Shown one piece after another: positions 13,401 to 26,480 of a DNA stretch of 64,000 nucleotides (positions are counted from its first letter, which is position 1; every line of letters starts with the position of its first letter). Position numbers and translations under genes: made by a program. The stretch is from Latrodectus hesperus. Its lineage: Eukaryota; Arthropoda; Arachnida; Araneae; Theridiidae. The notes below the pieces were generated by a model, which was not told where the DNA came from, ran no database searches, and saw only the letters and a program-made list of their open reading frames with translations. Location of the stretch: positions 76,511,349-76,575,348 of the forward strand of contig CM075851.1 in the NCBI GenBank assembly GCA_037975125.1. The letters run 5' to 3'.

Positions 13401-16400
13401 AGGAAAAGAGAAGAAAAATGAAATCGCTTTCACAAGCTATGCACTCTTATTATATCTGATAATGACAATTCATTTGATAATGAAAATTCACATATTATTT
13501 TCTTCGTCACTATAATTTCCTTGTTCACTATTCAATTCTGATATGGATACTTTTATTAATTTTCTAAAAATTAAATTAAAAAAATTAAGATTTAATAAGA
13601 AAGAAATTTATTTTTATGAATGAACTCCACTTTGTGAACAAATTATTCATTTAATTTCAATTTAAAGCAAGCAGTTTTAACTTTTGAAGTTTTATACACA
13701 CATTTGTATTAAAACAATTAAAAACTTTTAAATTTCAAAGTTCGATTCTAAAAAATGCAATAGAAATTCAGTAATAAATACCTTAATATTATAGAGTTAT
13801 TTTTTAAAATAAAATTAAAATAAATTATTAAAGTATCTATTGGCCCTTAATATTTAAAATGCTTATAACATAATTCTGATTCACATTTTAAATAAATTTG
13901 CAAAAATAGGAACAAAAAGTAAAGTTATAAAAAATATAATAATAAAAAAAATTATAATAATAATTTTTTTTATTAATTAATTATAATAATAAAAAATAAG
14001 TAATTTTTTTCTACTTTATTGACTTTGACAAGTTTTAATTTGAATTTATAAACTGATTCAGATTAGTACATTGCTCACGTTAGTTATTTAATAATCCTAT
14101 AACTGCCGTTAAAATATTGTTTTAGCAACATGTCACGAACCGGTATCAGGTTTCAAATACATTGTGTGAGCCATAGACAGTTTCATTAGAAGTGAAATGT
14201 TTTGTTTTTTGTCTTACAAAACAATTATATTGTACCTTTGGTTATATGACCGCACTTTTCTCGAAAGTCACAAATACGAATTGCTGAAAGTGAATGATTA
14301 ACATTCTGGTCTTTAAATCAAAAATTAGATGTTCGATTCCTGATTCGGGAGTAGATGCTTGTAGTGGCTCGAAGACCACATCAAATTTTAGATCCCTGAT
14401 GAATTAGCTTTCTTGTGCAAAAAGTGACCATAGAATTATAAACAAATTAAAAACCAAACTTAAATTCGAGTCTAGCAACTGTTGAACATTAAGGGAAAGA
14501 TGTTGCTTTTCTGCATTCTAATGTACCTGTCCAGTCTAGGAATTTGGTGCTTAGGAATTTTCTGAATTTTTCTTTGAATACGTGAACATTGTCAACTATA
14601 AGAAAAATCCCGGAGGCGAGACAAAGTTCAGGTACGTTAAAATCAACCATGTAAGTCAAATATTAAATATAGAAGTGTGCTTTCTATTACATTGTATCAA
14701 TTTTGTTAACAGCTACTAATAGAAAATTAACACAGGAATGCCTTAATTTTACTGAATATATATCTTATCAGGAAATTGAATTAGTTGTTACTTTTGTCAT
14801 ATATATTGCGATGATTAAATCACTTCAATGTCTTATAATGATTTGGCACTCATTTTCTCTCAATATATCCACTATAATTTCATTGATTTTTTTAATACTT
14901 ACGACTTTTGATAATAACAAACTAGTAAAAAGAATTACTTTAGTAACCATGTCAATTAGTAAACATGAAAATAAACCATGTCAATTAACACAATTTTAGT
15001 AACATGAAGTTTATATGAACGAAAAAAAGTATTAACTAACGATCTTTTAGCAATTATTGGCATATATCACGAGTGATTTTATCAGATAATATTAAAGATT
15101 AATGCTGTACCAAATGCTGTACCTTAATGCTAATTGTAGACAAATTTACCCTTGTACTCGCATATGACTTAGAAAAGTATCAAAAGCTTTAAATGTAAAA
15201 ATTTAGAAGCTTTTAAAATCTTATAACTCAAATAAGATCTGAAGATTTTCAATACAAACCAAACAATTTTTAATTAAATAATCAGCATTAATTTCTATAA
15301 TTAATATTAATAATTTCTGTAATTATCTGACTTATGTAAATTTAATTTAGTTTCATGAGAAAAACATTACTATTATTAAGAACCATTTTTATGAACAGTT
15401 TTTATGAATTTTTGAATTAGATGAGAAACATTTGTATGAATCATGACGAAAAAATTCTCAAAAAATTGGGTCTTGAAACTTAAAAATAGTGTAATCATTG
15501 AATAAAACAATACAGATTTGTCTTTTTCTCTTTGTTTAGCAATAGTCGAATTGGAATTGATTGATTAGCGCTCTAATTCACGGTTCAATACTTAATAGAT
15601 TAAAATTCCACCTTAATGCTGAGGTTTAGAAATCATTTTCAAAAGGATATGTTTTTCTCGAATTATTCTATGTTTGAAAAAAAAATAACGGAATTAGTCC
15701 TTTTATTCAAGAAAACTGTAGCAATATACTATTTCAAGGAACTAAGCCTAAGATGGATCTTAAAAATTTACAAAAACGGTAATTCCTGACAATTAGTCCT
15801 GAAGCAAAAAATAATGAAGAAAGTAAAACTGTACACAAACTCAAACCTACATTTAATGTGAGTCTCTGTAGTGGTTCGAAATTTATTTTATACCATTAAA
15901 TTCTGTTTAAATTATTTCTCAAAGTTAAAAAAAATTCTGTACAGTGACAAATCGCATTTAATATGGATTGAATCTTTGAAGTATTCAAGAATTTACTGGA
16001 ATAGAAAAAAACTTGAGAAAACATCCCAGAAATGGCACAATCAAATTTAAGCCTTTGGTGCTTAAATTTGCATAGTCTTTTTGGGATCCATTTTAAAACA
16101 CAGAGTTTGGTCACATTATTTTTCCTGAAGAAAAATTGAACTGAGTCACATAGCTTAATTTTATCACTGCTTGTTGCTTTTGTACGTTGCACGTTTCTTT
16201 AAAAAAAATTTCGCAATTCCGGGAGGGATTTAGATTTTTTCAGTCACCGCTTAACGCCGACCACAACATATCGTTTAAAATGAATTCCGAACTCCTGAAA
16301 TATTCACACCTGAGGAGAGAATCGTACTAACAAAATGTTGAATTAAAGGCTAAAAGTTTAATTAGCTCGCCTCACAATCCGTGCAGTATGTGTTGCCCAA

Positions 16401-19400
16401 ATTAAGAATTTTTGTCTATGCATGTGAAAAAAGCAAAATATTTCATGTGAAATTTTTATCATACTAAATTTTTTTATAAAAAAAATGTAAAATACAATCT
16501 TCAACGTATCATGCTTCAATCTATTTCCCGAGAATTTGCTCTTTTATCGTCAACGTAATATGTTTTACTGGTTTTAACAGTAAATACTATAGCAACTAAA
16601 TTTGAGAAAATTCTCTATAAAAAATGACACAAAAATTCTTTTTATAAATAAAATATATTTTATGAAAACCATTATACTTAAAAATTATCACAAACAAAAT
16701 AAATGAAAGATTTCTTATAAATATAATGCGTAATCAAATTAAATCTACGAATTTTGAATTTCGTAAATTAAAAAGCACAAATAAAAATTATATGAAATCA
16801 GTTGATATACTAAAATTGTTGTCATTGAGAGAAGAGGAAAAGTATAATTTTTTTTCTGTTTTCCTCCAAAATATGAGATAAAAGAGAATACTAACTGGAA
16901 TTATTTGAGAATTATCATTCTTTTTAAAATGTTCTTCAAATTGAAAGGGATACTTTATTATCAGATCACAACAAAAATCATCTTGTAATTAATTTTCTTC
17001 CACCTAAAAAATTAACTCTCATCATTCTCATAAATGGTTCTTAGAAACCTTTTGAAACTTAAAATAAAATTTGATTGCTTTGAATTTTATTAAAATATAT
17101 TTCCCCCTGATAAATGCTGAACATTTAGAATGGACGAAATTTATAATGTAAGTAAAATTATTGATTTTTGAGAATTGAAAAAAGGAAGATAGAATTCTTT
17201 TATGTGATGTATTTTGCATTCAGTTTTATAGGCTGATTTAGCACAATACTAATAAAATAAAATTAAAAAAAAATAAATGTGAGAGAAAAATTTAAAATAT
17301 GCCAAAAATTGAAAATGTAACTGATTTGAAGAGATAAAGTTATATACGTTATTCGTTGAAATATTGAAAAATATTTAATGAAATGTGAATGAATGGGTTT
17401 CTTAAATAATTTATTCTTAATTGTTTTAACTGATTGTTGTCATTAGAGCATGTATATTCCATTTATAAAAATATTAATCTGATTGATATTTTAAATATAA
17501 GGTAACACCTGTTCTTAAATGCTTGAAAACTTCATATACATCATGAACCGTTAAGTTATAAAAAAGATCAAACTAATACTGTTAGACTGATTTAATATTC
17601 AAACAATTTGTTGTTTTACAATAGTGTAAGAATACATCAATGTACAGAAATGTGTGAATGAAATTAAATATATCAATAACATGAATTTTAACATTTATCT
17701 TCTAATTTAGAAAGTAAATTCTCTGTGAATATATTCATTCATTAAATTTAAGTTCAAAACTTTATTAACGTATGCTTGTACACATTATTAAAGAGCTTTC
17801 TATTCTTTATGGAAATATCGGATATACAAAAAGTAATACATAATATATACGTTACAGTTAAATTATAAAATACTTATAAATTAGAAAATAAAAAAGAATT
17901 TTGTTTGAAAATATATTTTTATCTTACAGATAAAAATTAATTCGTGAACCAGTTTGAAGATTTCTTCATAGATGGCAGCAGCAAATTTTCAGAGTTATTC
18001 CAAAATTTGTCTTTAAATAAATTGGAAACTAATAGGACAAATATAAATTTTTAAACATAAATACACTTTAGTTTTTACATTTTTATGACCTTTTTACATT
18101 TCTATAAATGTTTAACAGCATAGAGTAAAGTATATAGTATTGTTGTCAATGTTATTTTTAACAAAATAAATTCGCACCAGGTGAATCTTAAAACTTTCAC
18201 TAAGCAAACTAATAAAAAATTGCAAAAATATAAATGAAAATATTTATATAATTTGAAGTAAATAGAAAATTATAAAACAAAACATATATTGTTTTAAACA
18301 CAATATTTGTGACTAAAATTTTTGTCAGCATTTTAATATTAATCAGTCTAATTTTATTGAAATCATTCTAATTCGAAAAGTTTGCATTCTAAAATGACAA
18401 TTTTTTCTGTAATGAAAGATGAATATATTTATATTTTAAAAACTGTAAATTCATCGTTTAAAAATTTAATATATAAATAATTTTTTTGTTTTAAAATCAT
18501 AACAATTCATACAATTTTCAGATCATTATGAAACTATAGAATTTAATTTGAAGTACTTCATATATTTCAATATATTTATAGTTTTGAATTTAATTCATAT
18601 TCCAGAAAGCATATATTATCTTTCTTAAAACTTGTATAGATTATTTATAAGTTGATGCAAACAACTACAGTTTATTAAAAAGACTGCTTCCGACAAGAAA
18701 ATTTGAATATATATTTTCAATAGGTTAAATAACTGTTTAAAAAAACTGCCATTCGTTAGTGCTGCCATCTATATTCCTAACGCGACTAACATATAAAGCA
18801 ATTCTGTAACTGCACATGAAACAAGAATTTCTGAGAAATACTAATTATTTTTACAGAAGAAATGAATTCAGCAAGCATTTTTTTAGTCATTATAATGCTT
18901 TTAATGGAATTTTTTTGTGAAAAGGGCTCTTAAATTTTTTTTTTCAAATAAACAGTAAACTAACTTAAAATTAATCTTAAAATAAAAATTTTGTTATTAA
19001 CTTAATGTTTATTAAAAAAGAAATATCATAATTTACATGAGATATAAAAAGTTATTTACTTTTGCTATAACTATTTACGTTTTTTACTACCCAGAATTAA
19101 AAGCATAAGTTTAAGTGAAGGAAGATGGTGATATTTGATAATTTCACTTGGATCAATTTAAGTACATTATGGATAAGTAATATATAATAAGATTATAATG
19201 AAACATAATATATCTTTTACATTTATATAGTGTTTTATATTTATTTTTTCATTATATATATTATTTGGTAAGTAATTTTAAAAAAATCTGAGAGAGAAGT
19301 TTATAAGATCGTATATATATTTCTTTCCAAATCTTTCCATTAAACATTTCATTCCTTAAATTCACAAGTGTTTCATTAATGTTTTAATAATACATGATTA

Positions 19401-20664
19401 AATAACTTAAGCAGCTATGATTAAAGTTGATAAAGTTGTTGAATATAGTTTCAAATACTAATAGTTTAAATGGGAATTGGGAATCAGTAAATTTTCTTAA
19501 TAATTGGCATTTATGTCTAAGATTTTAAAAATTTTATTAAAGTGGCTTTAAGTATTATTAAATCATGCAAATTTTTAGGACATTTTTTTCTAATATATTA
19601 TGAATTATTATATCTATTAAAAATAGAAAATATGCGCACATGAATAATGACCCAGGTAAAAATTTGAGAAGTATTTAAAGTAAAGGTATTTTAAATATTA
19701 TGTATACTAAGTACTCGTTCATGTATTTTCAGGGTGAACTGGAAGAACTTTAATCTCTTTCTCTCCCACACACATATTTCCCAACAAAAGAAAAACATTT
19801 TTATCAATTAAAATATGTATTAAATATAGGTGTAAAAATAGTAAAGAGTTTTCAATACTGTCTAGAATTTTTGTGCAAAATAGTTAAAGTGTTATATATC
19901 AGAGAACTTAAGATTCCATTTCTTTGATTTCAATATTACTGACTTTCAAACAATTTTTAGTCATTGATCATCATCAATTTTAGTCACTTTTTCTTAACTA
20001 AAGCTTTTTATAATTTTTCAAAATGCTTAAAACCATTTACAATCAATATTTGTGATTTATATAATTACTGTAACGCATACCTTATTAGATATTAAATTAT
20101 CGCTTAATTCTGTTTCTGATAATCTGGTAGATATTGAGGATAAAATATTTTGTGCTTTGTAACCATGTAAATCGAATCATTTTCAATATATTTAACTCTT
20201 AAAATTATAATAACTCTTTTCTTCACGCTACTCGTTACAGTAATATTCAGTTAGACATCTGAACTTAACAAATCAAAAGAACTCTGCTATAATATCTGAG
20301 CATGCAACGACTAATAAAACTCATATCGCAATTAATATTTGTAATTTGGTTTTTGTCATATTTATAATTAAAAACAAAGAAAAAACCTAGTATTCTAAAT
20401 TTAATATATATACGTATGCATGCATGAACATATTACATGTATGAGAAGAGTACAATACCAAATAAGGAAAATTATTAAGAAAAAGGAATGTAGAATTAAA
20501 AGCTGCATTTTGATATTGAAAATAACGCAAATTTTTTACTCTTAAAACAAAACAAAAAAGTAATATATCATAGGACTATGATGTTATCTTTTAAAAAAAG
20601 GTTTTTTAAAAAATATAATAAAGAGAGGATAGCTAGAATAATTCCTATGCAAATAACAAAAGGC
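13401..20664. other. AT-rich noncoding DNA
   Basis: No gene recognised apart from the tRNA-derived repeat at 14.3 kb. The two 98-codon frames (14703-14999 +, 15896-16192 -) carry no recognisable domain. Confidence 0.55.
14283..14420 (+). mobile_element. Decayed tRNA-derived SINE
   Basis: A box B GTTCGATTCC lies at 14331-14340, with a weak tRNA-like upstream half. The following GTAGATGCTTGTAGTGGCTC (14351-14370) is also recognisable after the repeat at 8.17 kb, so the two belong to one family. Confidence 0.45.
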
Positions 20665-21146
20665 AATTTCAAATTCCGATAAAAGCAGCGTGAAAAAGAA
20701 ACAATGCTCTCTGACACGATTCAAATTGAGAGATTTGTGTTATGCAAAAACTGCGCGGGCACCTTGCAACAAAGGAGCTCTTTGGCGGTGTCAAGGTGAC
20801 AAGCATCACCCCAAGGAGTCCTTTAAGGAAGGTGAAAAGGCAGGCATGTCGTCTGACCCGTCCGCGACCTTCATGCAAAACGTCTCTTTTGTTTGCAACG
20901 GTATTTTTCTTTTCCTAATCCATTTTCTTTAAGTTCGCGTGGGTGACAGTGAACCGATGGAATGAGTCAGAGGGAATGTTGTAGAGGTAAAGAGGCAATT
21001 TCGGCGCTTGCCAATCATTTGGACACTCATTGATTGGAGATACTCAGGTAACGGCGATTCGCTTCTTTGAAGCTAGGGAATTCAGTGAATGGTCAAAGTG
21101 GCCATTTCCGGCGAGTGATGGCATAAGCACTTCTCGGACATTCTTC
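20665..21146. other. Complex, GC-elevated island 2
   Basis: This includes AACAAAG (SOX-type) next to GGAGCTCTTTGGC, and TCAAGGTGA (orphan nuclear-receptor half-site type) around 20769-20803. Overlapping short frames on both strands show no known domain. It is a candidate regulatory or conserved noncoding element; the factor assignments are motif-level inference. Confidence 0.35.
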
Positions 21147-21219
21147 GCAAAGATATGATCGAAATATATTTGTCTGATTCCTTTTCAGACAATAATCTTA
21201 ATCCTTAATTCAGTATTTT
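21147..21219 (+). repeat. ~72-bp local direct repeat, copy 1
   Basis: The shared core ATTCCTTTTCAGACAATAAT and flanking similarity recur at 21301-21372, 154 bp downstream. This is probably an old local duplication. Confidence 0.8.
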
Positions 21220-21300
21220 GTTGTATGAGTGTGTGTGGATAAGTAGCTGTATGTGTGTGTATTTTAGATTGATTAAATAATTATATTATTAAGTTATAGA

Positions 21301-21372
21301 GCCAAGACATGATCAAAAGGTTAATATCTAATTCCTTTTCAGACAATAATTACAATACTTAATTCAGTTTTT
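21301..21372 (+). repeat. ~72-bp local direct repeat, copy 2
   Basis: This is the second copy of 21147-21219, with the same core and a TTAATTCAGT end. Confidence 0.8.
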
Positions 21373-22075
21373 CGACTTATCTTATTCAGCAAGTAATATG
21401 AGTTAGACAATATTAATTAAGGATTATGCAGGGTTTCAGAAAAAAAGTCAGCTGTTATAACCACTTATATTTTACACTACTATTTACTACTCTTGTATTT
21501 TTTCAATCGTTTTTAAAGGTATTGTATTTTTAATTGGAAATATGTTTTAAGCAATATTTTTTTATTTGAAATAGCTTATTGTACATTTCATAAAAAATCA
21601 TTGTTATGTCATCTTTGTAATTCATATTAGCTGCAATATTTTATAGTGATATTTATTACCAATTTTTCCATGTTTTAACATAAAAAACTAACAATATTTT
21701 GTTCGTATACTACTTCATTTGATTTCAGCACAGCATAAGAGGTAATCTAACAGTTGTAATTTGATATAAGTATATAACGCGTTAAGCGTGTATCATTAGA
21801 TTCCCAGGGAAACTTGCAAAAAAATGACCAGTATTCGTACACTGCAAAGATATAAGCTTGAAAAAAATCTTTAATACTCCGACAGATGTGCAAGTGGAAA
21901 ACATAAACTCAACATCTATTTTTCGGTTTTAACATTAACTAGGATCAAAGGCGAGACAGTGCATTACAAAGAGTGCAGTGCCACTAACATGCCATGACAA
22001 CCTCAAGATTCACCTCAAACTTGGCCTGCTTGAAAGCAGATCATACTTCATAAAGTCACTGTGAAAATTATATTA

Positions 22076-22330
22076 GATTACGAAGGCCTGGTTACTTACG
22101 GCATCGTTCTCATTATCGGAAGGCAATGAGTTCAAATCCCGACTTAATCGAATATTGGTAGTGTTCGCTGAAAGTGGCAGGGGCACAACAGGTCGTGATG
22201 CAATTTCCTCCAAGTGAAATGATACCTTTGAATTTGGCAGGTCAAATATTAGTACTTCTAAAATAGGTATCAAACAGAAGAACCCTTTCCTCTTAGCCTT
22301 CGTAATTTAGAATTACGAAGACTCCCGCCC
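22076..22330 (+). mobile_element. Decayed tRNA-derived SINE
   Basis: A tRNA-like start is followed by a box B-like GAGTTCAAATCCC at 22128-22140, with a weak box A around 22091-22103. The ~190 bp after it are more complex than the surroundings and include a perfect hairpin at 22298-22320. The short minus-strand frame in this region is a by-product of the repeat. Confidence 0.5.
22298..22320. other. Perfect 10-bp hairpin
   Basis: CTTCGTAATT and AATTACGAAG flank a 3-nt loop TAG. It lies near the end of the tRNA-derived repeat at 22.1 kb. It is not followed by a T run, so I do not call it a terminator. Confidence 0.85.
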
Positions 22331-23435
22331 GGATGATTCCACTAATTGGAAGAGTCCATTTCAAAGCTACAGGTACAGGGTAGTATGCTGGTGCAATAAC
22401 CACAATGGAAAGCTTATCTTTGAATGCATTGGGAGAGGAGAAAGAAGAAAATCCGTAAATTTATCAAATAAGTTCCTAAAAAATATTTGTATTTGCGTTC
22501 TTTCAGAAATACATTATATAAATTACGATTGATTATTAATATGATGCATCAGAAAATATACAGCCAAAAATTTAAAAAATACAACAAAGGGCATCAAACT
22601 AAATTACTGTACTTTTAATAGGAATAAAAAAATATAATAAAATTTCTTTAGCAAAGGCAATTTTCAATTAATTTCCTCACGTGCTTTATCGTGTAAAACG
22701 GTTATTGTAAATTTTATCAATATATTTATTACATTGAATAGTGAACTGAATTGGTCCAATGCTATTACATGGCTTTTTACCATATACGATGTAAAAAGCC
22801 TTTTAGGAGGATTTTCATACATAATTAGTCGAATTCGCATGTTGCAAGGGAGGAAACCAGGAAAGCACTCACCCCCATCAGTAATGTAGGGAAAATATAA
22901 AAGAGCAACATTCATTACCCGTTTTTCCATAGTTGCTGGCATCGAACGCAGAATATTGTACTATGAGGAGCACTGTTCTATTATAAGGACACGGAGAGCT
23001 CTACAAATTTTATATTACAGTTTGTTAAGCAATAAAGGCTTAACATGTTAAGAATTAAAGAACTATTCATTTTACTAATTTTATTATTCAACAATTAATT
23101 CTAACTTATTCTCAACCAAAACAACACATTTATTAAAAGAAAAACGTATTTTTATATGCAATAAAAAGACAATCCAGATTCTAAATGGAATAATTATTAT
23201 TTTATGATAAGTAATTGTTCGTCATCAATCATATAATCCTGTGTATATTTATTAAAGGTATTTAAATTTCCTTCTAGTAACTTGGAATATATATCTGAGA
23301 ATCCGAAAATAATCGGAACATAAGGAAGTATCGAAGAACTTTGCTATCGACTCTCATTTGACTTTGCTTTAAATCACAGCACATTTTCCACAGATACATC
23401 TTACATATCTATCTAAAAATAAGATTTTCGAGTTT
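22331..23435. other. AT-rich noncoding DNA
   Basis: No gene recognised. It contains one dispersed-motif copy at 22831, inside a moderately complex stretch of 22740-22960. Confidence 0.55.
22831..22864 (+). repeat. Dispersed GCATGTTGCAAGG motif, copy
   Basis: TTCGCATGTTGCAAGGGAGG and the following AAACCAGGAAA are one of six related occurrences in the window. Confidence 0.6.
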
Positions 23436-23550
23436 GTAATGCTTGTTTAATGTATTATAATGGCTTAGAGTAAAGTAGAATTACATGAATATACAACACG
23501 TTTACACGAGTTTAGAGTTAATAATTTCTTAAGAATCATTTGTACAATTA
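23436..23550 (+). repeat. 115-bp direct repeat, copy 1
   Basis: This matches 24295-24409 over its full length with about ten substitutions and no length change (constant offset 859). It includes TTACATGAATATACAACACG and the TTAAGAATCATTTGTACAAT end. Confidence 0.92.
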
Positions 23551-23724
23551 ATGATTTTGTATTTATTTAGATTAACAGTCTTCTTTGAAAATTCACAATA
23601 AAAAACAAACTTAAGCGTATAGAAAAAAGAATCTAATCAACCAACTGAAAATAACATGATCTAAATGTGAGCAAACATTTGTTAAATCGGAAGTTTCTAT
23701 TTTAATTCGAATTGTGCGTCAACT

Positions 23725-24185
23725 TTGATTTTGATTTTAAAACTTTAGAGATCGGGGTCGCGTTTTGAAGAATCCAAAAGGTTATCTTCTCTGAAGATGT
23801 TTATCATTCCCGATACAACACAATCGCAGTGATGATTAAAGAGGTGCTTTTTCCTCTCGAAAGAAATAACATAACTGTTGGTGCCGATGCCATTCTGCAA
23901 ATGCAATGTCCAAATACAACCTAAGGGGTGGAGGAAGCAAAAAAAAGGGAGAAAAAAATTCTTCTCTCTCTTGTATGCAAACAAAAAAAGGGGTTTAAAA
24001 AAGTGCCCAATCTAGATGACTAATGGGCAATAACCTCGTTTTAATAGACGATCCGATAATGGTGATGTGACGCCGCCAGCAACACCAAACCACTCATTTG
24101 TTGCTTCCATGCTGGATAATCATTCTGATTTGGCACCGTCTCATTTTATTCCTGTTCATCTTGTGATCAAATAGATGAATAATAA
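23725..24185. other. Complex, GC-elevated island 3
   Basis: A varied sequence between the two 115-bp direct repeats. It includes TGCCCAATCTAGATGACTAA followed by TGGGCA (6-bp inverted ends at about 24004-24029) and a GACGCCGCCAGCAACACC stretch near 24070. No protein similarity is recognised. Confidence 0.35.
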
Positions 24186-24294
24186 AATACTTTGGTCCGT
24201 ATCGATGCGTTTGATTTATATATTTTGTATTTTTATTTTTTCAATCCTGGTAGATGACTTAGTTGGAATTTGTTATTGACAGAGAAAATATAAT

Positions 24295-24409
24295 GTAATG
24301 GTTGTTTAATGTATTATAAAGGCTTAGAGTAACGTAGAATTACATGAATATACAGCACGTTTACACGGATTTAGAGCTAATAATTTCTTAAGAACCATTT
24401 CTACAATTA
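24295..24409 (+). repeat. 115-bp direct repeat, copy 2
   Basis: This is the partner of 23436-23550. The two copies enclose 744 bp that include the complex island at 23.7-24.2 kb. Confidence 0.92.
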
Positions 24410-24994
24410 TAACGTAATATAGCTAAAAGTACTTATTACAGGGATATTCTTTTCACATTTATTTTGAAAAACAATCTTTTAGTGGATGAGATTATTAAAA
24501 TGATCTCAAATTTTGATAATGAAATTTATTGACACTATTCGACGTTCTTCCAAAAGCGTCTACAATAAAAAAAGTATACATTTTCTGCCATCCTCACTAC
24601 TCTCCAGATTAATACACTTAGATAATTATATAAAGTCACAATCGAGAATTCGCTCGATAATTAATTAGTTGCAATTGATAAACGAATAAATTTTCCAGAA
24701 AAATTTAAGATTACATTTACCAATATAATTTTAAAGTAATCTTGATATTATATATATTTTACCAAGATAACTTTCATAAACTATTACTTTTTTACCATGA
24801 TTACCTTAAAATCTTAACATTAATGACGTCTAGATGTATTAAAATTATTTTTTGATTTGTTTCTCACTACTTCTGAGTTAAATAGATTCTGGAAACATGT
24901 AATTACATATGCTTTACTAACTTGATTATACATTCTTAATTAAAATAATTGAAGAGTATTATTATATTCTTCTGTAATTTTCTATAAGCTAAGC

Positions 24995-25052
24995 ATTGAA
25001 AACTTACTATTTACTAATACTATTTACTAATTGAAAACTTACTATTTATTAA
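24995..25052 (+). repeat. Short 35-bp-period direct repeat
   Basis: ATTGAAAACTTACTATTTACT begins at 24995, and the same phrase with one change begins at 25030. It is small and AT-rich. Confidence 0.7.
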
Positions 25053-25730
25053 TTGTTTTCTATAAATTAATACATTGGTGCAAAATGAAATATTCGATTC
25101 CTTAGAAATTCTGATCACTGGATTTTAAGTATTTTAAATTATTTGAAAAAATATTATTATTCAAAACTTATCGAAATATTGGGGAAAATATAAATCATAA
25201 CTAAGAAAATTTTTTTGCCATTTCCCGTTTAAATTTATTTAATGAAGACTTTGTAAAATCATATTGAGTGAAAGGTATAAATATAAACAGTATTTAATTA
25301 TTTAACGCTTATCATAATCAGTTTTGCTTTATTTATTTGACATTTACAGTAACTTTTTGTGCATTCTGTATCTGAAATTTAAAGTAAGTACAAAAAAAAT
25401 TTATATAGGAGATTACAAAGTTATTCAGTCATGTTAACTGCGAATTTTAAATACAAAACAAAATATTGCTAAAAGAAATAAGTTGTTTTTATAAATTGTC
25501 AATAAATTAGATATATTAATGCTATTTTGATGAAATATTTTAAAAAAAATCAGCAGAATGTTGCGATATTCATATCAACTAAAAATGTTTTAACTAAAAA
25601 GCAGGCACTTCTTTATAAATTATGTCAAATACTTTGATAGAAAAGTCAAACTTTTAAGAGAACTACTCCGTCAACTAAAACTTTTAAATCAGATGCTTTT
25701 ATATTGACATAGGATGACAATGTATGCATT

Positions 25731-25780
25731 TGCCCATTGTCCATCTACATTATTTTATTTATATAGATTAACAATGGGCA
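25731..25780. other. Inverted repeat TGCCCATTGT/ACAATGGGCA
   Basis: Perfect 10-bp arms separated by 30 nt. No associated gene. Confidence 0.75.
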
Positions 25781-26029
25781 TGTCTATCTATGATTTTATC
25801 TCCAATTACTTATCAACCCTATTTCACAGTACTTTGAGTTTAGTATAAAATAAATTTTGGAAACCTCAAATTGATAATAATTTTAAATATAACCTATAAT
25901 TATAAAGAATAATTATTGATATAATTTTAAAATAATTATCAACTACAAGTCCTTTAACTTTTCTGTAATAATCAAGAGAATGATATCACATTCAAAACCA
26001 TTGAAAATGTGAGGTTCTTCTCAAATTAC

Positions 26030-26480
26030 ATATTCATTCACGGGTGCATATTATTTGGAACACCTCCAGCCAGCGATCACAAAGTGTTACTGTCAAATTG
26101 TCGATATGGCGATGAAGGGGGTCAACTGCCTTCCTTCAGCAAGGACGTTGAAATTTTATGTTATTTTTTTATCCTCATTCCTGTATTAAATGTGGCCGAA
26201 AAGGATGCCTTGATGAACTATCACACAGAAGGACGTGATCAAACTGCTACGATGCAGCTTCATCTAGCTGCAGGCGAAAGTCGTGCAAGGGTCCTTGATA
26301 TCCCATCCAGGATGGGGGATAGAAAGGGTGGACGCCGTTCATCACATGAGCTGGAAAGTCAATTTTCGCTGCCAAAGTGTCAAAGCTACTAGTTTTGATT
26401 CCTGAGAATTTATAGAGAATTCGTGGTGTTGAGGACTTCGTTAAGATCAGCGGTTGCAGACGATTTCTCTCCATGAAATA
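26030..26480. other. Complex, GC-elevated island 4
   Basis: A 127-codon plus-strand frame (26009-26392) and a 75-codon minus-strand frame overlap here, but neither shows a known motif. CATCCAGGATGGG forms a short inverted repeat near 26304. It is probably a decayed repeat or a noncoding element. Confidence 0.3.

Larger units (their letters stand above)
24410..26029. other. AT-rich noncoding DNA
   Basis: No gene recognised. It contains the small direct repeat at 25.0 kb and the inverted repeat at 25.73 kb. Confidence 0.6.

Noticed and set aside
14703..14999. 98-codon plus-strand frame
   Set aside because: AT-driven hydrophobic composition, no motif, no gene structure around it.
15896..16192. 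98-codon minus-strand frame
   Set aside because: No recognisable domain. Its length is not exceptional for this window, and there is no supporting context.
26009..26392. 127-codon plus-strand frame in island 4
   Set aside because: It overlaps an equally open minus-strand frame, starts in AT-rich sequence, and shows no known motif. Kept only as part of a complex island.
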